From assembly GCF_038002605.1 (NCBI RefSeq), contig NZ_JBBOCT010000001.1, positions 1,612,001 to 1,676,000 of the forward strand: a stretch of 64,000 nucleotides of DNA, read 5' to 3'. The DNA is from Bacillus sp. FSL K6-3431. GTDB lineage: Bacteria > Bacillota > Bacilli > Bacillales > Bacillaceae_C. Under the pieces are notes generated by a model. It ran no database searches, had not been told where the DNA came from, and saw only the letters and a list, made by a program, of their open reading frames with translations. Position numbers and translations under genes: made by a program. This document shows, piece after piece, positions 50,382 through 59,384 of this stretch. Each line of letters begins with the position of its first letter. Within the stretch, counting starts at the first letter, position 1.

Positions 50382-50601
50382 GCTTTATCCTCTTTTGTAC
50401 TCCCATTACCTTCGAGCCTTTAAATGAAGAGCCAAAATAGTCGCAACCTTTTTTAACTATGTCTAATGGAGTGGCAGAGGCAATGTATTCCTCATCCAAA
50501 TCATACACCATCGAGTATGATTGGCCCTTGGGCTTGATCAGTACAGTAAAAGGGCTGATTTCGTATTCCTGAATAAATTTCTTGTTTTGGATCGTTTCCA
50601 T
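50374..50601 (-). pseudogene. comK: ComK N-terminal fragment fused to phage sequence
   Basis: Encodes the first 62 residues of ComK (METIQNKKFIQEYEISPF, then TPLDIVKKGCDYFGSSFKG) followed by 13 residues read through attR into the phage (SKVMGVQKRIKLT) and a stop. A good AAAAAGGAG site precedes the ATG. The product has no DNA-binding C-terminal half, so competence is off in this lysogen unless the prophage leaves. The rest of the gene is at 10320-10696. Confidence 0.92.
50388..50425. other. attR, right prophage attachment site
   Basis: Phage/host junction. The core CCTT (AAGG on the comK strand) is at 50417-50420. The phage arm GTACTCCCATTAC at 50397-50409 is the exact inverse of the attL arm. 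Rejoining the phage halves gives arms of 13-14 bases around a 16-base spacer whose centre is the GG dinucleotide of the core. Confidence 0.85.
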
Positions 50602-50646
50602 GTTCTCAATCTCCTTTTTGTATGTATATTTACCTACTCACAAAGA

Positions 50647-50675
50647 ACTATATCATAACAATTTACTCTTGTCAC
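50647..50675 (-). promoter_or_regulatory. Likely comK promoter
   Basis: GTGACA (50670-50675), a 17-base spacer and TATAGT with an upstream TG (50647-50652) on the minus strand, about 45 bases before the comK start. ComK-type K-boxes (AAAA-N5-TTTT) could not be placed with confidence. Confidence 0.55.
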
Positions 50676-50800
50676 CATCTTTATTCAAAATTATCCGAAA
50701 CTTCCCTCTAAATAATTTCATTTGAAAATTCAAACTCTTTTGATTGATTTTTTTTTATGTTGCATGTATAATTAAAAAAAGGTATCAGGGGTGATCATCG

Positions 50801-51028
50801 ATGGAGAAGAAGAAATCCTATCAGGAATTGCTGAAAGAGTATACGATGACCCAGATTCAAAAAGAAACATCTGAATTGGAAACACAAATTGATTTATTTT
50901 TAAAAGGGATATTGAAGAAGAGACAAGAGAAAAAACTTCGTTTAGACATTGACAGAGCACTTGACAGCAAGGACAAAGAATCCTTTTGTTCGCTTTCCAA
51001 AGAATTATCAATCTTATTAAGTGAATAA
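50801..51028 (+). CDS. yhzC: IDEAL-domain protein, YhzC-like
   Basis: A 75-residue helical protein. Its C-terminal part, RLDIDRALDSKDKESFCSLSKEL, matches the IDEAL domain shared by YhzC, YpiB and ComI-linked proteins. It is divergent from comK, as in B. subtilis, which supports the whole assignment of the split gene. Function unknown. Confidence 0.75.
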   Translation: MEKKKSYQELLKEYTMTQIQKETSELETQIDLFLKGILKKRQEKKLRLDIDRALDSKDKESFCSLSKELSILLSE

Positions 51029-51036
51029 CCGCAAAT

Positions 51037-51073
51037 AAAAACATCCCCTTTATTATAAACGGGATGTCTTTTT
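51037..51073. terminator. Terminator between yhzC and yhfN
   Basis: ACATCCC/GGGATGT stem with CTTTTT on the plus strand and TTTTTATT on the minus strand; it probably serves both convergent genes. Confidence 0.75.
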
Positions 51074-51108
51074 ATGGAAGTAAATATGTGGATGATTACT
51101 GTGCATAT

Positions 51109-52374
51109 TCACTTTTCTTTTATTTGATATTCTTCGATCATTTGAATTCGCTCGAGCATAGTAGGATGGCCATAACGAAAAAGCTTTACTAAGGATGGTG
51201 GGTTTACCTGGCTAAGCCCAGCTTTTGTCAAACTTTGAAATGTCTTTACACCGGCTTCTTTGTCCTCAGTCATCTCGATAGCATATATGTCAGCTCTTGT
51301 CTCTTGGTAGCGCGACACCCAGTTCGTCAGCGGACTTGCTACAAATAGGAGAACCGATGTGACTAAAAGGAATGCAGGCAAGGAACTTATATTCATCACA
51401 CTTTTAACCTTCCATGACTTTCCTCGCCGAGCAATCCACCACTCCATTATCTTAGCAGTGAGCCAGAGACCAACCAATGATAATAGCACATAGCCTGCAA
51501 TACCAATATAAATATGCTTTTCTACGTAATGCCCCATTTCATGAGCCATAATGAACAAGATTTCCTCATCTGTCAGCCGTTCAAGCGTCGTATCCCAAAG
51601 TACAATTCGTGAATTCGAGCCAACACCTGTCACATAGGCGTTTAAAGAATTTGTTTTACTCGACATATCGACTTCATATACATGTTGAGCGGGAATATTC
51701 GCCTCATCTGCCATTGCTAATATTTTTGTTTCAAGTTCTTTATCCTTCAAAGGATAAAAGTCGTTATACAAAGGATCAATAAGCACGGGCTGGATAAACA
51801 TCATAAAAATGGAAAATGGGATCGACAGCACCCAAGCTGCAAGCCACCAGCGCTTTTTGAACTTTCTCATCAACGCGTACAACACAGTAATGATGAGAAG
51901 CATTGTTCCGTATTCCACCCAAAATCCAATGAACTTATCCTTCATCCATGACGAAAATATTTGCGTGGAAATATTGTATGACTTTGAAATCATGAAAGAA
52001 AGATAACTCAATGGAAACATAATAATAAAAGATATAAGTGAAAGCCAAAATAAATAAATGGAAATTTTGATTACAAAAAATTTGGATGTGTTATCTGCCC
52101 AGCGTTCAAATGCGGAGGAGATGCCAAAGATCAAAAGGAAAAAATAAAAGAGCCATTCATATGGCGTCGCTAAAAAAAAGAGCAAATTACGAATTTGTGA
52201 AAATTCCTCACTCAACATTAGTTCTCGACTATTGAGAAATGTCGCTGGATCCACCTTTGTTCCTTGAAGCGCCTCAGGGATGGAAGTATCCACCATATAA
52301 AATAAATAAGCATACATTACAATACCAAATAAAACATAAGCCAAGATTGCTCTAAGCGCCCATTTTCTAATCAT
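51109..52374 (-). CDS. yhfN: M48 family membrane metalloprotease, YhfN-like
   Basis: A 421-residue integral membrane zinc protease of the Ste24/CAAX type. It has a zinc motif HEMGH (in ILFIMAHEMGHYVEKH) and a third-ligand region ETRADIYAIEMT. Six or more hydrophobic segments are visible, four in the N-terminal half. Ste24-like enzymes process membrane-embedded or lipidated proteins. It lies in the usual B. subtilis yhfN neighbourhood near comK. Confidence 0.9.
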   Translation of the reverse strand: MIRKWALRAILAYVLFGIVMYAYLFYMVDTSIPEALQGTKVDPATFLNSRELMLSEEFSQIRNLLFFLATPYEWLFYFFLLIFGISSAFERWADNTSKFFVIKISIYLFWLSLISFIIMFPLSYLSFMISKSYNISTQIFSSWMKDKFIGFWVEYGTMLLIITVLYALMRKFKKRWWLAAWVLSIPFSIFMMFIQPVLIDPLYNDFYPLKDKELETKILAMADEANIPAQHVYEVDMSSKTNSLNAYVTGVGSNSRIVLWDTTLERLTDEEILFIMAHEMGHYVEKHIYIGIAGYVLLSLVGLWLTAKIMEWWIARRGKSWKVKSVMNISSLPAFLLVTSVLLFVASPLTNWVSRYQETRADIYAIEMTEDKEAGVKTFQSLTKAGLSQVNPPSLVKLFRYGHPTMLERIQMIEEYQIKEK

Positions 52375-52611
52375 AATTCAAACCTCCTGTCCATCTCTTA
52401 TTATATGTAGAAAAAATAACTTCAATTAGAACTAGCTATTTATTATTTTTTATCTAGTATTCGGAGATCTCGCTATGCGATTAAAGGTTATCAAATTTTA
52501 GAATATAATGCATTATGCCATATAAAGAATTAAAAAATCATATATTTAAATGCTTATCAACAGTATAATTAAGATGATTTTAACTTTAAAGTAGAAAGGT
52601 TGGTATTTTAT

Positions 52612-53616
52612 ATGACTTATCAAGCAAGTGAAAGCCGATACAATGAAATGACTTATAATCGTTGTGGAAAGAGTGGCCTTAGATTACCAGCGATCTCATT
52701 AGGTTTATGGCAAAATTTCGGAGGTAATATGCCTTTAGAAAACTCTCGTGAGATGATTTTACGTTCTTTTGATTTGGGAATCACTCATTTTGATTTAGCT
52801 AATAATTATGGCCCCCCTGCTGGCTCAGCTGAGGAAACGTTTGGACAAATTTACAAGCAGGATTTAGCAGTATATAGAGATGAGCTTCTCATATCGACAA
52901 AAGCTGGGTATCATATGTGGCCAGGCCCGTATGGCGAATGGGGTTCAAGAAAAAATCTATTATCTAGTCTTGACCGGAGCTTACAGCGTATGGGTCTTGA
53001 TTATGTTGATATTTTCTATTCCCATAGACCTGATCCTGATACACCATTAGAAGAAACAATGGGGGCATTGGATCACGCTGTTCGTTCGGGAAAAGCTCTC
53101 TACGTTGGTTTATCCAATTATGGCCCAGAACAAACACAGCAAGCAATTGAAATTTTACATAAACTCGGGACACCTTGTCTTATTCATCAGCCAAATTATT
53201 CGATGCTAAACCGCTGGATTGAAGATGATTTAACTGATGTTTTAACTGAAAGCGGTGTAGGGTCCATTGCCTATTGTCCGCTAGGTCGAGGGCAGTTAAC
53301 ACATAAATATGTAGATAAAATAGATGCCGAATCGCGTTCTTCATCTAGCACACTGAAGCCTGAAACGTTCACTACAGAGCGCATAGAAAGCTTTCGTCAA
53401 CTAGAAAAAATGGCAATAAAACGCGGGCAAACCTTGTCTCAAATGGCACTTAGTTGGGTTCTTAGAGAAGCTGGTGTAACTTCCGCATTAATTGGAGCAA
53501 GTCGCGTCAGCCAGATTGAAGAAAACGTACAAGCGTTAAATCAAGGTGATTTTTCTGAAGAAGAATTGAAGGAAATTGATCTAATCTTGGAAAACATCAA
53601 AAATGTTCCTTGGTGA
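52612..53616 (+). CDS. Aldo/keto reductase, L-glyceraldehyde 3-phosphate reductase type
   Basis: A 334-residue NADPH-dependent oxidoreductase of the YghZ/Gpr group. Catalytic residues sit in DLANNYG (Asp and Tyr), ISTKAGY (Lys) and FYSHRPD (His). The N-terminus (SRYNEMTYNRCGKSGLRLPAISLGLWQNFG) matches the group signature. The ATG at 52612 is preferred over a TTG four codons before it, which stands directly on the AAAGG site. It is monocistronic with a strong terminator. Confidence 0.9.
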   Translation: MTYQASESRYNEMTYNRCGKSGLRLPAISLGLWQNFGGNMPLENSREMILRSFDLGITHFDLANNYGPPAGSAEETFGQIYKQDLAVYRDELLISTKAGYHMWPGPYGEWGSRKNLLSSLDRSLQRMGLDYVDIFYSHRPDPDTPLEETMGALDHAVRSGKALYVGLSNYGPEQTQQAIEILHKLGTPCLIHQPNYSMLNRWIEDDLTDVLTESGVGSIAYCPLGRGQLTHKYVDKIDAESRSSSSTLKPETFTTERIESFRQLEKMAIKRGQTLSQMALSWVLREAGVTSALIGASRVSQIEENVQALNQGDFSEEELKEIDLILENIKNVPW

Positions 53617-53625
53617 GACAAATGA

Positions 53626-53655
53626 ATGCCATCGCTTATACACGATGGCATTTTT
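53626..53655 (+). terminator. Terminator of the aldo/keto reductase gene
   Basis: ATGCCATCG/CGATGGCAT stem with a TTTTT tail on the plus strand. Confidence 0.85.
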
Positions 53656-53663
53656 AAGCTAAG

Positions 53664-53973
53664 TTATAGTATCCAAGAATAGGCACTCAAAATGGCAATA
53701 GCCCCAAGTACAACTACTATTACATTTGCACCAAGAAAAGCGATAAGGAAGCAGCTGCCATTCCTACAATTCCGAACATCATCTCGCCTTCTTGAATAAA
53801 AAAAACAGCAGGGAATATTAGCGCTCCAAGTGTTGCATACGGGACATTTTTAGTACTCCTTGTACAAAAGGAGAAAGCTCTTTGCCTCTAAACATAATAA
53901 ATGGAATCATTCGCGGCAAATAGGTGACAACCGCCATGCCGATAATCGTAATGATAATAACCGAGCTACTCAT
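53664..53973 (-). pseudogene. azlD: azlD remnant (branched-chain amino acid exporter subunit)
   Basis: Reads MSSSVIIITIIGMAVVTYLPRM and IPFIMFRGKELSPF from an ATG that overlaps the azlC stop, then loses frame in the middle; further pieces (NVPYATLGALIFPAVFF and GANVIVVVLGAIAIL) appear in other frames. AzlD normally has about 100 residues and works with AzlC. At least two frameshifts make the gene non-functional. Confidence 0.8.
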
Positions 53974-54495
53974 GGCGCGGCTGTCTCCTTTCTTCGATCG
54001 TTTCGCATACTTCTATAAGTACCGCTGACAATATTGTTGCGGCTATAATCCCCCAGCCTTTACTCATCATTTCAGAAAAAAACAAAAATACTATTGAACG
54101 ATGCCGCTAGTAATGCAAGATATGCTACTTTTGCACTCTTTCTCATAGACGGAACAAGTAAGCCAACAAACATCGCATATAAGGCGATTGCCATGCTTTC
54201 TTGCAATACCTGAGGTAAGCTCGCTCCAATAACAAATCCAATTCGAACAAACACACCAGCTTAAATAAGCAATCAAGTTGAGACCGAATAAATACCCAGT
54301 AGACACGGTTCCTGATTTTGTTGCAGCAACTGAGAAGGTCTCGTCCGTAACACCAAATGCGTATATCGCCTTTTTCCAAGGAACCTCATCTTCTACTTTT
54401 TCATTGAGAGAGGTCGACATAGATAAAGGTGGTTAAAATCATCTCTACTACACCAGTACCAAACGCAAACATATTTAGTGCAATATACTTCATTT
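53967..54495 (-). pseudogene. azlC: azlC remnant (branched-chain amino acid exporter)
   Basis: Segments of the AzlC membrane protein in several frames: ALNMFAFGTGVVEMILTTFI, KAIYAFGVTDETFSVAATKSG and GASLPQVLQESMAIALY, then a C-terminal part ending at 53967 and overlapping azlD. The N-terminal third is missing and the pieces are separated by frameshifts and a small deletion near 54420. Decay is therefore advanced. Confidence 0.8.
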
Positions 54496-54850
54496 GTCAT
54501 ATCCATAATCATTCTATTTTTATACTCACAAAAGGAAACACCGGAATTGGGCATTCCCCAACCGAAACGTGTATCTTTCTGGCAATAATCTAGCACATAA
54601 AAAACAGCCAGATCGGCAATTGTTGACAAATGAAGATTAGAGGATAACTCCGGAAATATATCAGCAAGAAAACGATCAGTCATGTCCCTGATTTGCTCTT
54701 TCGTCATCGTTTCCTCCAGGGGATCCTCTTCTAAATCATATTCAGCATACATTCGTAATTGCCCATCCTCAGTTAGCCCAATTTCTCTAGCAAGCTCGCC
54801 AGTAATCAGCGTCTTTTCTCCTTTTAAAATAAGGCTGTAATTTCTTGATT
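54496..54850 (-). pseudogene. Unidentified gene fragment joined to azlC
   Basis: An open stretch of about 85 codons (GEKTLITGELAREIG, then LADIFPELSSNLHLSTIADLAV and DTRFGWGMPNSGVSF) with no proper start; it runs straight into the azlC remnant. It resembles the middle of a larger secreted or surface protein but I cannot name the family. It appears to be a deletion junction between two broken genes. Confidence 0.5.
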
Positions 54851-55002
54851 ATCGCTTCCATTGCAATCTTCTTTTGTACTTATCTACATTTATATAGTGT
54901 CAGAAATTTGTTAGTTCTGTTTATTAGTGATTGCTTACGATACTAGGTATTTTATTATTTTCACTTTACTGCAAAAAAGCGCCCACATTCTATCGGCATT
55001 TC

Positions 55003-55046
55003 AAAAAAAGGATAGAACGCGTCGCCTTGACCAGCATTCTATCCTT
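55003..55046 (-). terminator. Terminator after lplJ
   Basis: AAGGATAGAA(T)GC/GC(G)TTCTATCC stem with TTTTTTT following on the minus strand. Confidence 0.85.
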
Positions 55047-55055
55047 CAGATTGAT

Positions 55056-56051
55056 TTAATAGATCAATTCAACAATTTCATCATTAGTAACATTTCCGAA
55101 GTAATGTGGAATCTCGATATCTGCTAACGCTCTAGCAATATCAGACCGCTCATAACGAATTCCTGTCAGGCGCTTTTCAATTTCACTTACATCACCAACA
55201 CCAAAAAAGTCACCAAATATTTTGCAATTCGTAATTTGACCTTTATGAATATCCAGGCGGAATTCAATATGGCCTACGGGAAAGCGATGTGAATGCTGAA
55301 TATTAAAGTTTGGTGATTTTCCATAGTTCCAATCCCAGTTTTGATAACGTTTTTTTGAAATTTCATGAATTTTTTCCCAATCCTTATCTGTAAGCTTATA
55401 TTCGGGGATTGGGTCAACGTTTTCAAAAATATTGTGTAGTAGTACTTCTTTAAATTGTTCAATCGTTAATTTTTCTTCCAGAAATTCAGATATATTCGCA
55501 ACTCGGCTCCTGATCGATTTAATTCCTTTAGACTCTATTTTATCTTTCCGAACGTTTAAGGCAGAAACAACATTTTCAATTTCAGAATCAAACATAAGTG
55601 TACCGTGACTAAACATTCTACCTCTAGTTGAAAATTGAGCATTACCCGAAATTTTCCGCTCACCAACAAGAATGTCATTACGTCCCTTCATTTCCGCATC
55701 AACACCAAGTTTCTTCAATGCTTGAACAACTGGTTCAGTAAACTTTTTGAAGTTAAGAAAACTTTCTCCATCATCTTTTGTAATGAAACTGAAATTCAAA
55801 TTGCCATGATCGTGATAGACAGCACCACCACCAGATAATCTACGAACAACATGTAACTTGTTTTTCTCTACATAATCTGTGTTGATTTCTTCAATTGTGT
55901 TTTGATTTTTCCCAATAATAATCGAAGGCTCATTAATATAAAATAATAAATAAGACTTGTTTACATCTAAGTTTTTCAAAGCATATTCCTCAATCGCCAG
56001 GTTTATTCGTGGATCAGTAATCCCTTGGTTATCAATAAATAACAACTTCAT
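55056..56051 (-). CDS. lplJ: Lipoate-protein ligase LplJ
   Basis: A 331-residue enzyme that activates lipoate with ATP and attaches it to E2 or GcvH lysines. The LplA-type lipoyl-binding motif RRLSGGGAVYHDHGNLNFSF is at about residues 71-90. It is followed by GRNDILVGERKISGNAQF. A C-terminal accessory domain is present (about 250-331). YhfI follows upstream in the same direction, as in B. subtilis yhfJ-yhfI. Confidence 0.93.
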   Translation of the reverse strand: MKLLFIDNQGITDPRINLAIEEYALKNLDVNKSYLLFYINEPSIIIGKNQNTIEEINTDYVEKNKLHVVRRLSGGGAVYHDHGNLNFSFITKDDGESFLNFKKFTEPVVQALKKLGVDAEMKGRNDILVGERKISGNAQFSTRGRMFSHGTLMFDSEIENVVSALNVRKDKIESKGIKSIRSRVANISEFLEEKLTIEQFKEVLLHNIFENVDPIPEYKLTDKDWEKIHEISKKRYQNWDWNYGKSPNFNIQHSHRFPVGHIEFRLDIHKGQITNCKIFGDFFGVGDVSEIEKRLTGIRYERSDIARALADIEIPHYFGNVTNDEIVELIY

Positions 56052-56064
56052 CTTCTCCTTTTTT

Positions 56065-56799
56065 TCAAACGGTAATTTTCAAACTTCGTGAAGCAAGGCA
56101 AACCTCGCCTGTAAAATTTTCTTTGGCTTCTATTACTAATTGCTGTAGGTCACCAAAATGCGGTAAATGTGTAAGAACAAGTTTTTTTACATTTGATTTG
56201 GAAGCGAGTAGTCCCGCTTCTTCACTAGTCATATGTCCCGCTGCCGCAGCATCCATGCCTTTATAAAAGTTCGATTCACAAAGAAGAACATCCGCCTCGC
56301 TAGCAAAATCGATTAACTCTTCAAAATAACCTGAATCCGCAGTATATACAAGAGTTTTCCCACCAGCAGAAATTCTCATCGCGAAGCATATTGCTGAATG
56401 CTTCGTCTGTAAAAATTCAACCGTATAAGGACCAATATGGAAACTTTTATCCTGCTCATAGGCTATCCCTTTTGTAATATCCTTATAGGTTAAAGTTGCA
56501 AATGCCATTTTGTCTTGCTGATGACCATATATAGGTACATTTTGATTCGTTCCACTCATATATTTATCAATTAAAAGTGCATGCTGAAGTACACCAATAT
56601 CTGCAATATGATCAGCATGATAATGCGAAAGTACAACTGCATCCAGCTCTTCTGGCTTTATATACACTTGTAGCTGTGATAAAACTGCACTTCCACAATC
56701 CATTAAAAGTTTAAACCCGTCATGTTCTAACAAATATCCAGAGCTCGCTTCCCCTACTTTGGGATAACCGCCCCAATGACCGATCACTGTGATCTCCAT
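56065..56799 (-). CDS. yhfI: MBL-fold metallohydrolase, YhfI-like
   Basis: A 244-residue metallo-beta-lactamase-fold hydrolase of the RNase Z-like/phosphodiesterase group. The metal motif is HYHADH (residues 59-64), with further ligands in HSAIC, YTADSGYFEEL and HLPHFG. The ATG at 56799 has AAGGAGTG seven bases before it; the longer reading overlaps that site. It is in one unit with lplJ. The natural substrate is not known. Confidence 0.9.
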   Translation of the reverse strand: MEITVIGHWGGYPKVGEASSGYLLEHDGFKLLMDCGSAVLSQLQVYIKPEELDAVVLSHYHADHIADIGVLQHALLIDKYMSGTNQNVPIYGHQQDKMAFATLTYKDITKGIAYEQDKSFHIGPYTVEFLQTKHSAICFAMRISAGGKTLVYTADSGYFEELIDFASEADVLLCESNFYKGMDAAAAGHMTSEEAGLLASKSNVKKLVLTHLPHFGDLQQLVIEAKENFTGEVCLASRSLKITV

Positions 56800-57051
56800 C
56801 TTCAACACTCCTTCGAACGACATTCATTCCTCTTTTACTATACTTTATTTCATCCAATTCATCTATTTTTTCACTTTTTAATAAAAACACCAGCGAAACT
56901 AGATACAGAAATGCATTATTAAAGTGGAATCTCTGAGAAAATTATATTTTCTAATATTTAAAAAATACTGTTGACACTCACATAACTGTTATAATACAAT
57001 GTGAATAACAAAGGACAGTACTACTACAAAAACAACAGGAGAGTGAAGATA

Positions 57052-57177
57052 ATGATTCAAAATGTAGTCGACTTTTTCAAAAACTTGCCTCCAAAGATAT
57101 GTACTAATTGCGGAGATCAAGTTGCAGAACAACATGAATGCTATGGTACTACTTGCGATAAATGTACAAAACTTTAA
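57052..57177 (+). CDS. yhfH: YhfH-family small zinc-ribbon protein
   Basis: A 41-residue protein with two CxxC pairs (ICTNCGDQVAEQHECYGTTCDKCTKL). It matches YhfH of B. subtilis, a short zinc-ribbon family of unknown function, at the expected place beside yhfI. A good site (AGGAGAGTGAAG) and a following terminator confirm it. Confidence 0.85.
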   Translation: MIQNVVDFFKNLPPKICTNCGDQVAEQHECYGTTCDKCTKL

Positions 57178-57183
57178 TAAAAA

Positions 57184-57221
57184 GCAACAACCCCCAATAC
57201 TAAAAAGGGGTGTTGTTTTTT
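57184..57221 (+). terminator. Terminator after yhfH
   Basis: AACAACCCCC/GGGGTGTTGTT stem followed by TTTTTTCT on the plus strand. Confidence 0.85.
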
Positions 57222-57289
57222 CTGTTATGGAACAGTTGGAGAGTGAATTTGTTTTAACTATTATATAACACGTTTAAAAGTTAAAATTT

Positions 57290-57500
57290 AGATGACGATA
57301 AATTATTCACCTTTTAGATACCCCACATCATTCATTTATCATAGTATTCACAAGATCAGATAGCCATTTTGCTAATAAAAACACCATCGCATTTCTCTAA
57401 CACTAGAATTATAATATTCTCATTTACAACCAACAATATTTTCTCCTCTATTGAAAACAGATTTAGATTGTACATATCACGATATAGATCTCCCTCTCCT
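57290..57500 (-). pseudogene. Remnant of a second GNAT acetyltransferase copy
   Basis: The minus strand reads IEEKILL..., then LEKCDGVFISKMA, which lines up with the first 30 residues of the intact acetyltransferase at 59385 (MEEKILL..., LERSDDVLLAKWL). Similarity extends to flanking DNA: GATGACGATAAATTAT occurs beyond the 3' end of both, at about 57291 and 59348. The middle of the gene is deleted. An old duplication followed by deletion is likely. Confidence 0.65.
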
Positions 57501-57706
57501 AAACTTAACGGATATAGTATAAATACGTTAAAGACCACAAACTATCCTTCAGTACGAATGTACAAACGGTTGCTAAAGGATGACTGGAGGTACCACCGAA
57601 ATTGGATGGTTGATTTCTTATCGATTCTGTCGAAAACGAGCCATCCAATTTAATGCTCCCACATAAAATCTGGAGGGGATATAAATGAAATTATTGGAGG
57701 GGTTAA

Positions 57707-58634
57707 CATGATTATCAAGCCAAATTGACTTCAGCGGAAATCTCTAATCTATGGACAACTTATCAAGCTAGCACCATGATTATTTGTGGTGTAAAGTACT
57801 TTTTAGCAACCGTTGAAAATGAAAATATTTGTGAACTCCTAAAGTATGCGTTGGACTATTCTCAAAAACGCGTTCAAACCATCACACATATGCATGGAAC
57901 AATACCCAATTCCAGTCGGCCAAACCAGGTGCTTACGGAAGCACCTCGTTTGTTTTCCGATACAATGATACTACTTTACATGTTGAATATGTGTAGCTTT
58001 GATTTAAGTGCACAAAGCGTCATGCATTCTCTTTCAACACGGGATGATACGGATGCTTTTTATTCTGAATGTATCGCACAAACAAGAGAACTGTCGGATT
58101 GATCAAGAAAACTCGCATTAAAAAATGGTCTATTTGTTCGCGCGCCTTATATTCCAACACCTGAGCAGGTCGATTTTGTTAAGAAACAACCATTTTTAAA
58201 TGGATGGTTGGGTGATCGTCGTCCGCTTTTGGGGATTGAAATTGCAAATCTTGTTTATAAAGCAGAAAGAAATACACTCGGTGAAGCCTTAATAACTGGA
58301 TTTAGTCAGGTTGTCAAATCAAAGGAAGTTCGACAGTTCATGCTATGAGGTAGGGATATTTCTTCGAAGCACTTTGAGGTTTCTGATTTACATGAGGAAC
58401 ATCTGTCATCAACTAAGATTATGACTTCAGAGGTAACAAATTCCACCGTTCCGCCATTTTCCGATAAATTAATGATGCTTCAGGGATTGGTCAATATCGA
58501 TTAGCCATGATCAAGATTTAGGATTGGTGTACACCCGTTTAATGGCTAAGATTGCGAAATATGCCGAAGAGGGGGCAAACATTATGATTGACAACGGTTG
58601 GATGGAAGAACCACCCAAAGCAGCAAATCGATGA
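57707..58634 (+). pseudogene. DUF3231 protein gene, inactivated
   Basis: Broken gene of the two-domain DUF3231 family. A frameshift upstream loses the start; an intact stretch (LTSAEISNLWTTYQ to QTRELSD) ends in a stop at 58102. Further in-frame stops and shifts split GLFVRAPYIPTPEQVDFVKKQ, GFSQVVKSKEVRQFM and TSEVTNSTVPPFSDKLMM. The family is widespread in Bacillus; its function is not settled. Confidence 0.75.
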
Positions 58635-58663
58635 ATTAGCAAAAAAAAGAAAAGAGTAATTTA

Positions 58664-59091
58664 ATGGAGAAACTCTTTTGGAGTATTGCTTTGCCTGACC
58701 TTGGGCAATTGCTAAATGGTAAATATTTAAAGGGTGTTTTGTTCATCCTCCTTGAGTTTTCAATCAATATACAGGCAAACTTTATTGAAGCCATCTTATT
58801 GAGTTTTCATGGAATATTGAAGAAGCAATCAGTAAACAAATTATGGATGGTTGATGTTTTATCCCTGTCTATAATTCTTTGCGATGCGGGATGCCTACAA
58901 AGACGCAAGAGCTGGAAAACACCAATATTCTTTTTCTTCCCTTTGTCTTTGTAGCCTATTCAGTGACGGTCGGATTAATGTATTCTTTGATATTAGCCTT
59001 ATTAGGGGTGTTATGTACCTATCCTTTTTGTGATACCGGGGACAATCTCAGGATTTTTCATTCGATTTCTTTTGTTGAAATATACATAATG
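58664..59091 (+). pseudogene. Membrane-protein gene with two or more frameshifts
   Basis: Starts intact (MEKLFWSIALPDLGQLLNGKYLKG and a transmembrane stretch). Pieces in two other frames then follow: FFAMRDAYKDARAGKHQYSF, FVFVAYSVTVGLMYSLILALLGV and PILFVIPGTISGFFIRFLLLKYT ending at 59089. Together they make one small polytopic protein of a type common in Bacillus. At least one internal stop (near 58876) and two shifts prevent expression. Confidence 0.7.
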
Positions 59092-59384
59092 AAGATAAAT
59101 CATCATATTCGTTCCAATAAATATAAATATTTCCCCGTTATCGATATTTTTCGCTCCTCCATTAAAGGACGTGTTTTTGGAGTTACGAAAAAAAAAACAA
59201 TTTTTCAATTTTAATGCTGTGGAATAGGGATTTTTAATATTGAATTTCCTTAACGTCCTACACTACCCATTGTTTAGGATTTTTACTTTTTGATTCGATT
59301 GATTTTCAAGGACTTTGTATATTATTAATCTTTGATAAACATTAGTCGATGACGATAAATTATATAATCTTTCGTGAAACCCCA
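59092..59384. other. AT-rich gap after the membrane-protein remnant
   Basis: No gene found. GATGACGATAAATTAT at about 59348 is the 3' boundary repeat shared with the GNAT remnant near 57291. Confidence 0.4.

Larger units (their letters stand above)
10697..50420. mobile_element. Complete siphovirus-type prophage (A118-like structural genes) inserted in comK
   Basis: About 39.7 kb bounded by attL and attR with a shared 4-bp core. It encodes serine integrase, CI and Cro, replication, packaging, head, tail and lysis modules in normal order, and no essential structural gene is visibly broken. Most genes read on the minus strand; integrase, repressor and three small left-end genes read on the plus strand. 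The insertion point in comK, the integrase type and the order of head and tail genes resemble Listeria phage A118. The replication module (family A polymerase, DUF2800, DUF2815, VapE, VRR-NUC, SNF2) is of a type shared by many Firmicute siphoviruses. Confidence 0.93.

Noticed and set aside
50602..50800. ComK-binding K-boxes in the comK/yhzC intergenic region
   Set aside because: AAAA and TTTT runs are frequent here by composition, and no pair has the AAAA-N5-TTTT spacing with a standard distance.
54143..54379. Minus-strand open frame as an independent small gene
   Set aside because: It is an out-of-phase reading of the azlC remnant, whose own residues are recognisable in the neighbouring frames.
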